A DNA stretch of 64,000 nucleotides. Source: Endomychus coccineus (Eukaryota; Arthropoda; Insecta; Coleoptera; Endomychidae). The stretch lies in NCBI GenBank assembly GCA_958510875.1, contig OY294067.1:34150912-34214911 (forward strand), given 5' to 3'. Shown here in pieces: positions 1 through 12,909 of this stretch (the first letter of the stretch is position 1; each line of letters starts with the position of its first letter). The notes under the pieces were generated by a model. That model saw only the letters and a list, made by a program, of their open reading frames with translations, was not told the DNA's origin and made no database searches. A program made the position numbers and the translations under genes.

Positions 1-59
1 TTAGACGATCTAAAAATAAAAGTGACAGAGCTAAAGGGCATTAGATGGTGTTAACATAA

Positions 60-950
60 TGGAAACAGTAGGAAAGACAATTCAAAAGGAATTAGAAGCT
101 GATGAATCAATTACTCCAGAATGCATCTCAAACCGTAGTCACAAATTAGCAGCATAAAACTCTACGACACATAGAGACATTTCTCTTTCTCCTGAAAACC
201 TGAATGAAGAATTGAATATAATCAAGGTTATAGTCATCAACAATGATTTTCAACCTCAAATTATATCCAAATTAATTCACAGAAAAAAGCAGAAATTAAA
301 TTACTCAAGTATTCATCCTTCTACAAAAAATTCTGATTCTTCATCAAAATACGTTTCCCTAACATATTTTGGTACCGGAAGTGGAAGAATGCCAAACATT
401 TTACCGAAACATAATCTAAAAGTTATCTTCAAACCTCAAAATGAATTGTCCTATTTTTTTCAATGCCAAAGATGAAACAAACAAGTTTAATAAACCTGGG
501 GAGTATATTAATCCCGTTCAGAGTGGGATAACTTTTACATCGGTAGATCTAGTCGTGATATAGAAATTAGACATAAGGAACATTTTCAATATTTTAGACT
601 TAATAGAACAGATCCTTCTCTAATCATATTTCAGAAACACTTTTCCAAATGTAGATGAAGTTAAAACACTAGAATCAATAGAAATTTTCAATTGAATTAT
701 TAAAATAATGACAATTAAATCTTAAGAGATCAATGAGATGAGTACTACAGCATTCTTGCATCCTTGTCACAATATTACCTCCACCGCATTATCCAATTTC
801 AATTATACCATTCTAACAATGTATTTCCCCAACCGGAACCCCACTTGTTACATGTATCTTATATTGTACCATAAATAGCCAAGATTATTCACATTTTCAT
901 GCATTAGTATCGTTTGAAGATGACACATTAGTATCGGAACTATATTCACA
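60..950 (+). pseudogene. Penelope-like element (family C) 3' relic with GIY-YIG endonuclease domain
   Basis: A decayed 3' part of a Penelope-like retroelement. Translation of about 340-480 gives the linker typical of PLEs, with KHNLKVIFKPQNEL, closely matching the better copy at 60108 (HNFKISFKPQNKL). A frame change near 470 is followed by a readable GIY-YIG core: FYIG, then RDIEIRHKEHFQYFRLNRTDPS at about 533-620. The GIY-YIG domain is the endonuclease that PLEs use for integration. The reading frame is broken by stops and frameshifts, so this copy cannot make protein. The stretch 690-950 lines up loosely with the 3' region of the 60-62 kb family C copy, and 905-945 may be a worn hammerhead. 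The upstream reverse transcriptase is outside the window or lost. Confident as PLE; family boundaries are approximate. Confidence 0.72.
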
Positions 951-2750
951 ATTTGTTTCTATAATATATGTGATAAAAAACAAAGTAATAGTGCTCTATT
1001 TTATTATATCAATATGATAAATTATCACAAAGTAATGACTTCCACTATTGAATTTTTATTATTTTTACCAAAACACATGAAAATCATAAAAACACCGAGA
1101 TAACATCTAATTTTTCTATTGAAACTTTAATCATCTCTTTGTCATAGGAGTACATCTTGAGTGTACATTTCATATTTTGAAATAAATTGCTTAACTAATA
1201 GCGCGTGTTGCGGTTTTTATTCAATCAGATATTACTGTCGCCAATGTCACTTTAAATTGGTTGTTGATCCAATAAAGCGAGACTATGTTATATTGCTTAA
1301 CAATTTGAATTGTGGGCACGTTACTAAACTAACACACAGGATAAATAGGGTTGTTGTAAGTTACTGTATTACCTACTCCTGTTAATGATGCTTTAGTTTT
1401 ACCCTTGTCTTCGTGAAACCTTCTAGTTCTATTTTAGGAACGTCGTAAACTTTACAGCTTTCTTGCTTGTCAGAGCCACTGGCCTTTTAACAATAACATT
1501 CAAACGTAAAGTATTGCCGGATGTCATTGCGTCATTACTAACAAACACGCTCCGTGATTTTTACTCGGTTTTATTGCGGTTGTAAATAATGAAGTTTAAA
1601 ATACATGTCTCACGACTTTTGTTTCAAGGGAAATGTATTACTTTGTATTACAGAATATATTATAAAAATTTTGATTTATCATTAAAGTTATAAATTCAAA
1701 TTATCCTCAATGAATTAAATTTCGAATTGCAGTTTAGATTTCGGATATCGATGAAAAGTATTAACTGGATTTGTACCCTATCAATATTTATGATTTTATT
1801 CATTGCTACACTACAGCTTATAGTATCGAAGAAATAAGGTCACATGTCCTCTAGTTTTAACGCCATCGCCCTCTTGGACTCTTGAATTTTTGGCACATGA
1901 ATTATGTACCTGTCTTAAGAAGATGTATTTAGAGATCGTCGATCTTTCTTTTGATCACAATGAGTTGTTACAGCGACTCGAAACCTCACGTAATCTTCTT
2001 CATTCAAACTCTTATTTACCTTCTCAAAACAATGATGGAAATTATGAAGTAATATGCATCTGATTTAATCTAATTTTTATAGAAGTATTCAAATGTATTG
2101 TGGAATGTGGAATTGAGACTCATTCTCGAGATGAAATCGTTCGAAAAAGTAATGTTTCCAATTATTTAAATATTATACTTGGGACAATACTAAAAATAAA
2201 TCTAGTCAAATGCAACATTATTTAAGGTGTAATTTCCATTCGCTTCGAATACCAAGTATTCACCATTCACATATTTCGAGGCAACATAATTCTATGTTAG
2301 ATTTGATTTTCAACAAAACAGCTTGAAAGAAGTGAAACGATACCAATTATTCAGAATGTTGGCCCCCCCTCATATGAGATGCACTCACTTCCCTTATACA
2401 TAATAAGGCAGAATAGAGTATCAATTTTCAAAGTTAATGCACAATTTCATGATATAATGAGATGTAAATTCAAATCAAGTTAAGACGCTCTTGCAATAAA
2501 TGTAAATTTAAGACAGTTGTCAAAGCTTTTGGGAAAATTTCAATATAGTTATAAACTATTGTTGCCGTTTGCAGAATAAATCATTTCATTTAGTTATATA
2601 CTTATCAGTATATTATTCGTGGATTAGTAATGCAGATTGTATGATATTTATTTAATATCACTAGTCGCTGTCAATTAAATCGAAAACCTAAATATTACTA
2701 GAGTTAACTGCGTGAATATCGCCTAGAAACGTGTTGTCTGGCGAAGTTCA
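951..2750. other. No recognisable feature
   Basis: A+T-rich sequence with only short open frames. I see no domain, terminal repeat or RNA gene here. Confidence 0.5.
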
Positions 2751-2754
2751 TCAT

Positions 2755-3929
2755 CATCTTTATCACTTGAGGGGAGGGGGCTTAACCTCCAAATGAACAT
2801 AGGCCACTCAGTTGGGCCCATTGTACGCCCCGTGGTCAGAAGCGTATTCTATTCTAGCAGATTTGTGGCCCACCAGAAACCCAGAATATTGCCAGTACTT
2901 ACTTCCATAAGTTCTTCTGGGAGTAGTTTTAATTCTCCGAAGTGTCGGTGCCTGAGAAATGTTGATGCTGGGCATTCCAACAGGATGTGAGAAGCAGTTT
3001 CCGCCTCTCTGCATTTCCTACATATTGGGCCATCTGTGATGCCCATAGTGTGTAGGTGTTTGTTAAGACGACAGTGACTGGTCAGGATTCCAGTCATCTC
3101 TCTGAAGTCCCTTCTGTTCAGAGAAAGGAGTTCCTTTGGGAGCCTAGTCTCAGGCTCTTTGATGGAGAGCTTGGCCTGCCTCATGCGTGGTGATTCTCGC
3201 CACAGTTCAGACCACTCTTTATTCAGTTGGCTCAGAAGGGCGAGACTCCGGCCTCGCCTGGCCAGGTAGCCGGCCATTTCGTTTCCTTCAACACCACTAT
3301 GTCCAGGGACCCACATGATTTGAACTTCATTTCTCCTGGCTAGTTCAGCCAGTGTATCCCTGCATTCTTTGACAAGCCTTGATGTGACTCTGGGTGATTT
3401 GAGAGCTCCCAGAGCCGAGCAACTATCTGTGCAAATACATAGGCGCCTATTCACAAAGTTTCTTCGCAGGTTTTCCATGGCACAAGTCAATATTGCGTAG
3501 ATCTCCGCCTGAAAAACCGTGCAGTAGGCGCTTAGAGTACTGAGGCCTAACCAACCTTGGATCCATCCATGAACCATACGAGCCAGTATGGTGGCAGTGA
3601 GGTGAGAGTTTCGTTACTCCAATCTCCGCTATCCAGGAAGAGGATTAGAGATAAGTGAGACATATAGCTGAGATCATGCTATCTTGCTTCATTTCTAGTA
3701 TGGGGCATTTAGAGATTGTCTCACTTAAAATCGATGACTGTCCACGAGAGTATTGCACTACCGCAGCATAGGTAACCATAGGCCTGATCACATCGGTATA
3801 GATCGAATAAAGAATCTTTTCTTGTAATCCCCATGTGCTGCTGAAAGCTTTTCTGCAACTCAAAATGACACAGAGGCCTTCCTCACTCGATATTCGAGGC
3901 GTTCGTTTTGGCGAAGTTACTCTTCGCAT
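2755..3929 (-). pseudogene. R1/LOA-type non-LTR retrotransposon: RT C-terminus, RNase H and C-terminal zinc motif
   Basis: Minus-strand 3' end of a LINE. The 3929-3645 segment encodes the end of the reverse transcriptase (WGLQEKILYSIYTDVIRPMVTYAAVV), the segment just before RNase H in this clade. After a frame break, 3577-2849 is a 242-residue open stretch with an RNase H fold: Glu25 in FQAEIYAI, Asp51 in CTDSCSAL, and His94 in WVPGHSGVEGNE. The final catalytic Asp is replaced (NEMAGYLAR, where NExAD is usual), and the first Asp would lie upstream in the broken part, so the domain is probably inactive. A Cys-Cys-His-Cys motif (ICRKCREAETASHILLECP) follows, as usual in R1-like elements. The 3' UTR starts about 2755-2848. 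Related copies lie at 42.4-43.3 kb and 45.2-46.07 kb. Clade naming is inferred from motif order. Confidence 0.8.
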
Positions 3930-3959
3930 TCATGAAAAGATGATGAAATGAATAAATTA

Positions 3960-5455
3960 TGTATTATATTATCTTTACGCAACTAAAAAATATCCAAATT
4001 GATAATGTTTCTAAGAAAATGTACAAAAACCAATGTTACGCTCCTGAGAATCGACCTCGAGTCTATGGGGTGGCTGTCAAGTACACTATCATCTATACCA
4101 ATATCCCCTTTTGCTATGAACTTCTTAAGGTGCGCATTAAATTTACGTTCACTTCAATAATTGTTTTAGATGTTGTTGTTGAACGATTTCAATGAAATTT
4201 GGGTGAAAGCAGTTTTAAATTAACCTAAATTCACTGTTAAAGTTATGAATGGATTCAAAGTATACTTCTCAGTTATGATTTTTTTGAATTTTAAACTCTT
4301 CAAAGAAGAGTTCGTCACCGAACAGCAAACAAGTTTTTGTCAGAATTTGAATATGATAGGACCTTTCGTTTTTGAGTTATCGTAGAAACCTCATTTCATA
4401 ACTGATATCCAGATATACAGACAGACGAATTTATTCAAAGTGGCTCAAAATACAATGAAAAGTACTATGGTGTAAGAATTTTCCTCTAGGACTTTTTTAA
4501 CGATTTTAGAAATATCTTGAGTAAATGCAATACATTCTTCAGCGAAGAGTATAATAACGTCGAAACGGCTGAGATGATTTATGCGCAAAGTATGGGCATA
4601 CGGATAAAGTTCAAACGATTGTATTACTTCGGTATCAATATAGAGGTTAGGATTGCTGATAATGATGTCCTTCCGGGCTCCATCTCCTGGTAAACTGATA
4701 ATAGGTTAGATAAGCTTCCCTGGACGGTACGAGAACTATTGCTTTATCAGTGTTCACCTTGCATTAATGTGCTAATGTGCGCCGGAAACCTCCACCTGCG
4801 TCTCGCTCGTCGGTAGCTCTTCTCTACTACCGAACATCTATTTTCGTTCTACTTTCCCGAGTCCCATCTGCGCCAACTCCCCACGGTTCACTAAACGGAA
4901 TAAATAATTGATTCATATTATCCATTACATGTATGAAACTCGGGACATATTTATGTATACTCTTTATAAGTTTCTTATCGATTTTGATGTTGTTTAATTA
5001 TGGAGAAATTTCTACCAGTATTTATGCCATTTGCCACTTGAATCGGTAACATTACTTTAGATTTTAGGGTACGTTTGGGTTACAACTAACAATGCTGGTA
5101 AGAATAATGTTTCATTATATCGAATAGTAAATGCTTGCGTTTGTGATAAGCCAGCGAATCGAGAGATTTCAGTGATATCTATATAATGCTGTTGAAAATT
5201 GTCACAAATGAGTTTACTTCCTCACGTTTAATCTTTTTCATCATACCTGTTCATTTATCGGTTTTGCTGATAATTCTTACAAAATAAACAGATGATCACT
5301 AACTTTCATTAGAATAATATTTCACTTTCGGACACTTCTGCGTGTTAAATGTATTATTATAGTGATATTTATATTCACCAGCCTTCTAACATGATAAACT
5401 AATGCTAAAAATAGTTATTTTTGTACTAAGTGCGTGGTTAGTGTTTTTTAATGAC
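3960..5455. other. No recognisable feature
   Basis: A+T-rich non-coding sequence. Only short open frames without recognisable motifs are present. Confidence 0.5.
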
Positions 5456-5479
5456 ATTGGTATTGGTATTGGTTGAGAT

Positions 5480-6610
5480 AGTAACGACCTTAAGTTCTAT
5501 GCACTCAGCCAAAGACCCTTGTACACTATCCCCTGATGTTTTTCAGGGGATGTTTGGATACCCGGCTGTTCTACAGAATCCTGAGCTCCGTTTTACGCTT
5601 AGATCCTTGATGTCATAAAACAGGATGATCCCCGGACCTAGTCTTGTAAATCTGGTTCTAATAAGCGCAGATCATTCACTAAGAAATACTCCACTTTGTT
5701 TCCCTCGCGTCTCATCCAGAAGGGAGTGTCACTTTCCCCTGCTGTATATTTAAATATCATCAGATTTTTGTGACCTGTAAAGATCTCGGAGATTATCCTG
5801 ATGCTTTGCTTACTCAGCGACAGTGTCTCACTTGCCCTTAGGCCAACCTCATTGCCAGAGCAGCAATTTAGCAGTTCGGTAGCCGCCAATGTTTCTCCAT
5901 GCTTAGCATGTTCATCTCCCAGATGCTCTCGCAAGATCTGCACACCCCCGTTGTAGGGGCTATCAGCGAAGGGGGTCTTGAGGATCATCCAATCTGGCCC
6001 CTTCTCTGGTCAGTTTCCTGCCTCGATGGGATGACGACCCTGAAATGCTGCTCCGGGAACCATAAAGCTTAGATTCTGTACTGCGCTTTTAGTCGCAGCC
6101 TTTCAGGCAGACCCTGAATAGACTGGATTGATCTGCACTCCATCTTTCTAGGGAGCCATTGCTGCTGAGTCTTTAGACCACCATCGTTGCGAAATTCATC
6201 ATCGTCATTGGGTGGCACACTCAGCAAAACCCTCAATTTTGCAGTCGGTGTACTCTTCGTCATGGATGTAATGCGTCAGAGGAAGAGTTCCTGTATTCTG
6301 TCCAGAAGCTTCTCAGCTATAACCAGTTCGTTTCTTTTTTACCATACCAGAACCCATTGACTGGAATAATAATAGTTGAGTAGATCTACATCAGCTGCTT
6401 AGACCCCAAACCCCACTTCATGTCAATTGCTCTCTTACACTGCCACAAGATTATCATAGCATTTGGCACCTAACCTCCAGTTGCTCCTGCCAGAGTAGTC
6501 CGAGGTGACTCCCAGATACTTCACCGTTTCGGAAAAGTCATCTGACTTGGCCCCGATTACCATCTTCTTCAGAGGTTTGCAAGCAAACCACTGGCATCGA
6601 GCCTGTCCGG
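5480..6610 (-). pseudogene. Badly decayed non-LTR retrotransposon (RT end and RNase H end)
   Basis: Minus-strand relic. Around 6480-6350 the translation gives WQCKRAIDMKWGLGSKQLM and then IYSTIIIP, which resembles the R1/LOA-type RT C-terminus seen elsewhere in the window (WGL...IYTxxIRPxxTY). Near 5830-5760 it gives LSLSKQSIRIISEIFTGHKNL, resembling the LSRRDxRxxTGxLTGHxxL segment that precedes the C-terminal zinc motif. Between them the frame is broken by stops and shifts. No intact catalytic motif survives. The call rests on the order of these two weak matches; a protein-profile search would confirm it. Confidence 0.5.
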
Positions 6611-6889
6611 AATAAAAACATAATTTTGTAAAATAGTGCTTTTCCTTCCTAGGGAGAATAAGTACATCGTCGTCTGTTATTTATTGGTTCCGTTGTTTAA
6701 GTAGTTGTTTACTTTTATTAAAAATGCTATACGTATTAAATTAATTGAGAACAAATTTAATTTAATTGCTCCCTCCAGAATATTTTCAATTCCGAACTCT
6801 ATGATTACTAACATTCATGAGACTCTGGTAGTTTGTTTATTATAAGCACCCACCTACTTTGATAACAGTATTTATATTATGACATCTAG

Positions 6890-6965
6890 ACATATTTACA
6901 TATACATAAATTCTCGGGAAATAGGTCACAATCGCAATTGAGCACGAACAGGAACACGAGCAGTG
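6890..6965 (-). repeat. PLE family A terminus fragment
   Basis: The stretch 6899-6931 (ATACATAAATTCTCGGGAAA and onwards to AGGTCACAAT) matches the outer end of the family A left arm at 60570-60610 and 14625-14660. A following GAACAGGAACACGAG resembles the GAACAGAAACACGA block near 60780. The hammerhead part is missing. Small relic only. Confidence 0.5.
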
Positions 6966-6970
6966 CTTTC

Positions 6971-7233
6971 CCATACTTAGCCCTTATGACATTTGGAACA
7001 ATGCGAAAATTCCAGCAGTTCGTGCAATTGATGGAACTTGTTCTATCGGTTCTCAGAAAGTTGTGTATATCAATTTCGGGTTCATTGATCATGTTAAAAA
7101 GTTCCATAGTTAGCCCTTATGAAATTTGGAAAAATTCGAAAAATCCTAAAGGTTATGTAACTGATGAAACTTGTTCTAAGGGTTCTCAGAAAGTTGTGAA
7201 TACCTATTTCGGGTCCATAAATCATGATAAAGG
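6971..7233 (+). repeat. Two-unit direct tandem duplication, period 133 bp
   Basis: Two diverged units begin with CCATA(C/G)TTAGCCCTTATGA at 6971 and 7104, giving a period of 133 bp. Shared blocks further in include GAACTTGTTCT/GAAACTTGTTCT, GGTTCTCAGAAAGTTGTG, and ATTTCGGGTTCATTGATCATG/ATTTCGGGTCCATAAATCATG. Both units read in the same frame without a stop on the plus strand from 6938 to 7255, but the product resembles nothing I recognise. Confidence 0.75.
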
Positions 7234-7239
7234 TAATTT

Positions 7240-9450
7240 TCATAGTGTATTTATCTAAGGGATGGCCGAAATACAGGGTTTTGGAACGGTGTAACATGTT
7301 GCTTTAGCGTCTGAGGTAAAAACTAAATGGTAGAATCGAATTTCCCATCCATAATAGTGTAGTATGACGGCGTTATATCGGAATCGATGAGATCGACCAA
7401 ATTCAGTGAATTCCCATTAATTTCATTCAAAGGGACGTATTGAGATTCTCCTGATGTTCTCTGGCAATTGTCATTCTTATAATAATACGTAAGATTAACA
7501 TGGAGGTATCTCAAATTTTTTCGTATTCTTCCCATCTCGAATCAGTATTTAAGCAACAAACCAAAGGAAACCCTCATTTTCAGATCGAAATTAATTAAGT
7601 TTGGTTGTTGAGATTTATTTATGGTAGGGGTTGAAACTGTAACAGTTTAACTGAGCGCATAAAATGCTAGAGCCCCATTAGATCATCGCGTGTTATCATA
7701 TCTGATGGTTACTACTAAAACAACACGGTATCACTCAAAACCAACCTTATAGAAGTCAGAACAAAGAGATGACTAATTAATGCAAGCAATGTGTATAGAG
7801 ATATTGAACGAAATAAAACAAACGTGTCGTGACTATTAGAGCCACCTTCAAGTGTAGGGCTAATTATCATTCCACATATTTGCGTGTCAAGCTGAAGACA
7901 AGATCTTGAACACTTACTACATATTTCAATCGTTTTATTACTATCACATTCTATTTAAATAGAGAACGCTAATCACGAACCCCCATCCGCATTCGTTGCT
8001 TCCTCCAAGACATAACGGATCCTAGTTGGTACTTGAGGTTGATCGATTATAAAGTTTATTATTCTATTAAGACTATCATGTAACGTTTTCCCAAAGTTTA
8101 TAATAGCATGTTAATGAAAAGCACCTTCTAAATTCCCTTTAACAACTCATCTGTATGTTTTGTTGAGGTGTTTCTTCATAACCTCCTTGATAATGCCCAA
8201 AAAATTACTCTTGGTCATAGTGGCAAAGGGGTCCATACAATATTTTAATCTTTCTGTAGACATCCCCTTATAATTCATACTCTCAGGTCTAGAATTTGGA
8301 ATGAAATCCGCTCTGGTCAGTCTATATATTTGTGGCCTGCCAGCGAAGTTTGCTTAACCAGGGGTCTTTAAGGGCTGTATCATCGTGCGGTAAGAATTAT
8401 GAGGGTGGGTACGTGTTGATGTTAAAATATAATTTCATGGTATTTCAAGGAAATTCTGAATTGTGATCATAAATTATTATCAATTCATTGGTAGGAGAAA
8501 TTTCTTTTGCAGGATAGCAAGAATCACAATGTTTTCCCCAAGCAGATACGTGGACCTGATACAACATGTCATGATTAATTAACAGTGATTTTGTGATAAT
8601 GTAATTATGAATAATTCCGTGGTGAATTATTCGTGAACATGTATAGAAACTAGGCATGACGACACAGAAGAACTTGAAGAACTTGAGGAGACTTATGTTA
8701 AAACATTTTGAATTTAAATATTAACAATTGCAGAGGCTAACCTCATGACAATGCCATAAACATGAATGTCAGATATTCTGGGTTGCAAACAAGTATCAAA
8801 TTACAGAATGATTTAGCTCTTTTTATAACATGTGCTGCACTGATTAAATTTTTGTGGTTGTCTAAAATGTACTGTATTGCTATTCGGAAGTAACTACGCA
8901 TAGTTGAGACTCATTGTCTCATTCTTCTATGTTAGACCGAAAATGCCATTAAAGGATTGAAAAGCACGTTCCAATAAAAATGAACTGTGATTAATTTTGA
9001 TCAAATAACTCCCTCACTTTTGTAAGCAAAATAGGTTTCGTACACTTCAGCGGGTAAAACTAATGATAGTAGGAGCAGAAAATATATTGAAAATGATTCA
9101 GAAACCGCTAATGAAAAAGTTTAAAAATACTCGATGTTACATTGAAATTTTATTCAAATAGTCAGAATAGTATACATAATGTATCTTACCATTTTGTATT
9201 TTATACTGACACCTGCTGCCAAGTTGACTTTGGAATTATTAGGTCGACATAAATTGAGTCCAGCATCTATTAATTGACTTTCTATGTAGGTAAATTCAGT
9301 CCCGGGTGATTTTAAGACCTACGTAAACTGACTCCCAGGTATGTATCTGATTCTCAGGACAGATAATTGGCATGCAGTTCCTGCTGCCTGGGCAACCATC
9401 CTTCTGTACACAAGCATCTGCACAATGACGTATAATGATCATTTATCGCA
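7240..9450. other. No recognisable feature
   Basis: A+T-rich sequence with short frames only. No transposon protein, terminal repeat or RNA gene was recognised. Confidence 0.45.
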
Positions 9451-9461
9451 CCCCCTTTGTT

Positions 9462-9690
9462 TCCAACCTAACCTAAACTAACTTTGTTGATATAAAATGC
9501 AAATATAGTAATCGGGCTGATCTTAACACTCACATAGTAACCACTAATGATTGTTCATTGTTCCCCCTTTGTTTATAACATAACCTAACCCAACTTAACC
9601 TAATCTAACCTAATCTAAGCTAATCTACTAACCTAACTTTGTTGATATAGAATGCAAATATTGTAATCACGGTAATCTTAACACTCTCAT
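9462..9690. repeat. Degenerate CCTAA-type (TTAGG telomere-like) stretches flanked by a direct repeat
   Basis: AACCTAACCTAAACTAAC near 9467-9484 and a longer run of AACCTAA/AATCTAA words near 9583-9637 are permuted copies of CCTAA, the complement of the TTAGG telomere unit of many insects. Each run leads into the same block, CTAACTTTGTTGATATA(A/G)AATGCAAATAT and so on to CTTAACACTC, at about 9477-9530 and 9632-9688. So the telomere-like words belong to a repeat unit of about 155 bp present twice. Confidence 0.55.
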
Positions 9691-11260
9691 TTCTAAGAAT
9701 ATTCTGGGAATCATATTGAAGCACGGGACTCAATGTAGGACCTACGTAATATTATTTCATCAGTGGGACTCTATTTACTTAGTATGATTTTATCAGTGTA
9801 TGAACACGGTTTTGCGAATCCGAGGGCTGGGAAGAAAATAAAATAATTTTCATCATATTAGCCTATGTAATTTAATTGATAACAATGTTATAAGATTAAC
9901 ACTGCCCACCGATTTTGACTGTTTTAAGTTGAGTCATTTCGGAGATAATCAATAAAACCTACGTTTCAACTGCCATCTTCAAAAGGCCATAACTTTTTAT
10001 TGGGGGCCCAAATCGAAAAATTTTATATGAAACACCCACCTTCAAACGACCGCGGAGGTCATCGATTTATTTTTACTGGGTAGTTCTGGAGCATCCTGTA
10101 TATATATTAATAATCCCAATACTTACATTCACATTTATGTGCGTTTACCTATTTGATTCCACGATAAAATATGATGACACTATTACATACATAGATTTGT
10201 TTCTTATATTGATCAACAATAAAACTAAAAACGACCTAGTAAATTTGCGATTTTGAACCCACAATTCAAACCCCCGCCGTACCCCTCTCGAAATATTTCC
10301 CTAGCTATGGCCCTATTGGCACTATATGTCGGGTTATCAGTTTAAAATTAGTTCAATCTGTTATTCTCACTTGAACTCTAACCAAAATTTTTCGAAAAAT
10401 TAGGTTCTGCAGTAGTTCTTGAGTGAATTTTCGAATCGTTCTTTCAATACTCAAAGAATGTGTGTTGAATATTTTGTAGCTCATCCCATTATGGGCATTC
10501 AAGTGTTCGAATATTGCGTGTTTCTAAACTTTTCAAAACTAAAGAACACATTCACTTGGAGCGGTACATTTCCTGTACTTAACCATTTGTCACATAAGTT
10601 TATTAAACATTATTCCTGAGTTTAATATTGAACTGCACTCTATATTTTAATATTCGATATCCGTAAGAGTTTACTTTATTTCTGTATAACCAAATTCTAA
10701 ATATTTCCACCAACATCATGGTCATGCCTGGCTTTCTAATAAAATCTAAATATTCAAGTAGGTTGACTTATCTTATGTAGATTATATTACTTTTCATGGA
10801 ATAATCGAATGTTTGTACCTCGAACATGATCATGATCTTTGTTGTCTGGCTAAAGCCAACATTTGTTGTATCTCGATTGCTACATCATATGAAGTCCGTC
10901 TTGGCACTATAATGACCGCAGCTTCCCCGAGAATTCACCAATAAATTCTCACATTAGGTTAGGAATTGATATTGATTCATAAATATCATCAATTCTAGTC
11001 TTCAAATTATCTACTGACCGACCATCTATGTCTGGAAATTTCTAGTCTATTCTCACTGTTGAATTAAACTCATTCGCTATCCTACTTGGGAATTTCCATG
11101 AGACTCTTCTCCTTTCAACATGAAAATGATTTTGCAAAGGTCGAAACAATCCATTATAGCATAGTTATTTCAGAATCAAAAGAGCAGGAAACACATTAAA
11201 CGCGGAATTGATTGGAACAAAACGGAATGAAAATGTCGAAAAGCACATATTTAAAATAAT
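9691..11260. other. No recognisable feature
   Basis: A+T-rich sequence with no coding domain or structured repeat that I can support. Confidence 0.45.
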
Positions 11261-11346
11261 AATGATTCTTGACCCAGGTATGAATTATATGTAAATTCTT
11301 GTGAAATGAGTCACATTAACACATATATCAAACATATTTTCGTTTT
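11261..11346 (-). repeat. PLE family A outer terminus fragment
   Basis: The stretch ATTCTTGACCCAGGTATGAA at 11265, continuing through a GTCACATTAACACATAT block, matches the outer end of the family A PLE left arms at 14611 and 60558. The hammerhead and inner part are absent. It abuts the 3' tail of the minus-strand LINE that follows. Confidence 0.6.
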
Positions 11347-11351
11347 TACTT

Positions 11352-12538
11352 TAGTTCAGTTTAGTTTATTTTTCTTGCTCAGATACAATATAGATACAGA
11401 AAATTATATGGAAGAATACCTCAGAGAGGTGTAGAGCAATTCAAGTTGAAATTTTGTATAAATATGAATTACAGTATATTCGTAGATAAAAATAACAGTG
11501 AGTAAACAGATTAAAATGAGTATAGGTCCAGTACATTAAAATTGGAACGATATATACAGATATGACTAAGGTGACTTAGAACACTTAGAAATAGGAATAG
11601 CCCAAACATCTTTGGCCCTAAAATATTAATTCAGTGAGTAGTAGGCTCGTTTTACAAGTAGAGATTTCAAATTGTTTTTGAGCTGATTTAATGATAATTT
11701 TTTCAATGATTGGAGAATTTTATTATGTATCTTCATTATGCTATATTGTACATTTTTCTGGAGGTATGGATAATTAAGTTTAGTGCAGATGTAGTTATTT
11801 TTTGTTCTTGTATCATGATCATGATTGGTGGCCTGTTCGTGAAATAGATGTTGGTTTTGATAAGTGAAGATAACTGCTTCATAAATGTATAGACTTGACA
11901 AAGTAAGTATATTATTTCCTATAAATATTTATTTGCAGCTTGTTCTTTCAGACAGGTTGGAGATGCCTAAGACATCTTTTTTGGTTGCGGAACACTCGCT
12001 CTACATCACTAATCACCCCAAAAAATTATTCCATATCTCAATGTTGACTACACAAACGCATGATAGCAGTTAACGCAGCCTCAGTGTTCACTAAGACTGA
12101 AATGTTTTTCAGGGCAAAGCAATATCTTGATAACGTTCTCACTACTTTATTCACTTGTTCATACCAATATAATCATGAATCAATAATTATACCTAAAAAA
12201 AGTGGCATGGTTCACACACGCCAAATCAGTAACGGTATTAACCGTAGTGCTCTTAATGGTCGATGTATATCCAAATTTGAGGACCCCAGTTTTATGTATT
12301 CATTCATTGAGTTATTTTTGTGAAGCCGGTCTTCAGCAGTGTCAATAATTTGGAATATTTTCCTTTCTAGAATAGCATCCTCTGTTGATACCGTTATTGA
12401 GTTGGTATCATCACACTGTTGTAGACATTCTTTCAGTGATGCAGGTAGGCCATTTGTATAAAGTATGAAGAGAAGTGGACCCGCTATGGAGCCTTGAGGG
12501 AAACTCTTATACTCACGTTTTGGTCTCACAACCGTCAT
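11352..12538 (-). pseudogene. Non-LTR (Jockey/CR1-like) retrotransposon 3' part: RT motif and C-terminus
   Basis: Minus-strand LINE relic. At 12538-12212 the translation has FPQGSIAGPLLFILYTNGLPASL and then QCDDTNS where the YADD active-site motif belongs, so the first catalytic position is altered. After frame breaks, 11901-11626 encodes the typical C-terminus of this group (YLQKNVQYSIMKIHNKILQSLKKL, LKNNLKSLLVKRAYYSLN). The 3' end is A-rich with AACTGAACTAAA-like tail words at 11352-11380. An inverted relative of the same family lies at 22385-23072, sharing both the C-terminal frame and the 3' UTR. Not coding-competent. Confidence 0.78.
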
Positions 12539-12727
12539 CAGAGTTATACAATTTCAAAAATATCTCTTTAACATTGTAACTACTTGCCGCGAAGGAGTTT
12601 TTGGTTAGATGTTTTTACCTCTTCTCAAATAATGACGTCTTCATCTGTAGAAATATTATAGTATAGTTGTTTTGCAATAATATTCATATATTTTGCACAT
12701 TAATTTGTTATAATTAGATTATACGTG

Positions 12728-12908
12728 TTTCGTTCTTTGTTGCGACGTAGACAATTCTTATTGAAATTAATGCAATGAAGACGCTCAGTGTTTAGTGCGA
12801 TTAGTTTGAGGAATTCGACGAATTTGTTTCCAAATGTCTTCTGATGATAGTAAAGACAAACATATATTTGACTTATATGTTGATGTGACCTATTTCCCAA
12901 GAATTTTA
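12728..12908 (+). repeat. PLE family A terminus with collapsed hammerhead
   Basis: This aligns with the family A right arm at 61880-62080: CGTGTTTCGTTC near 12728, an AATTGCGATTAG-like middle, then GTCTTCTGATGATAG at 12835-12849 and GTGACCTATTTCCCAAGAAT at the end. The CTGATGA core and both stem I strands (GTCTT and AAGAC) survive, but stem II, GAAA and stem III have been deleted between them, so no ribozyme can form. Confidence 0.65.
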
Positions 12909-12909
12909 G

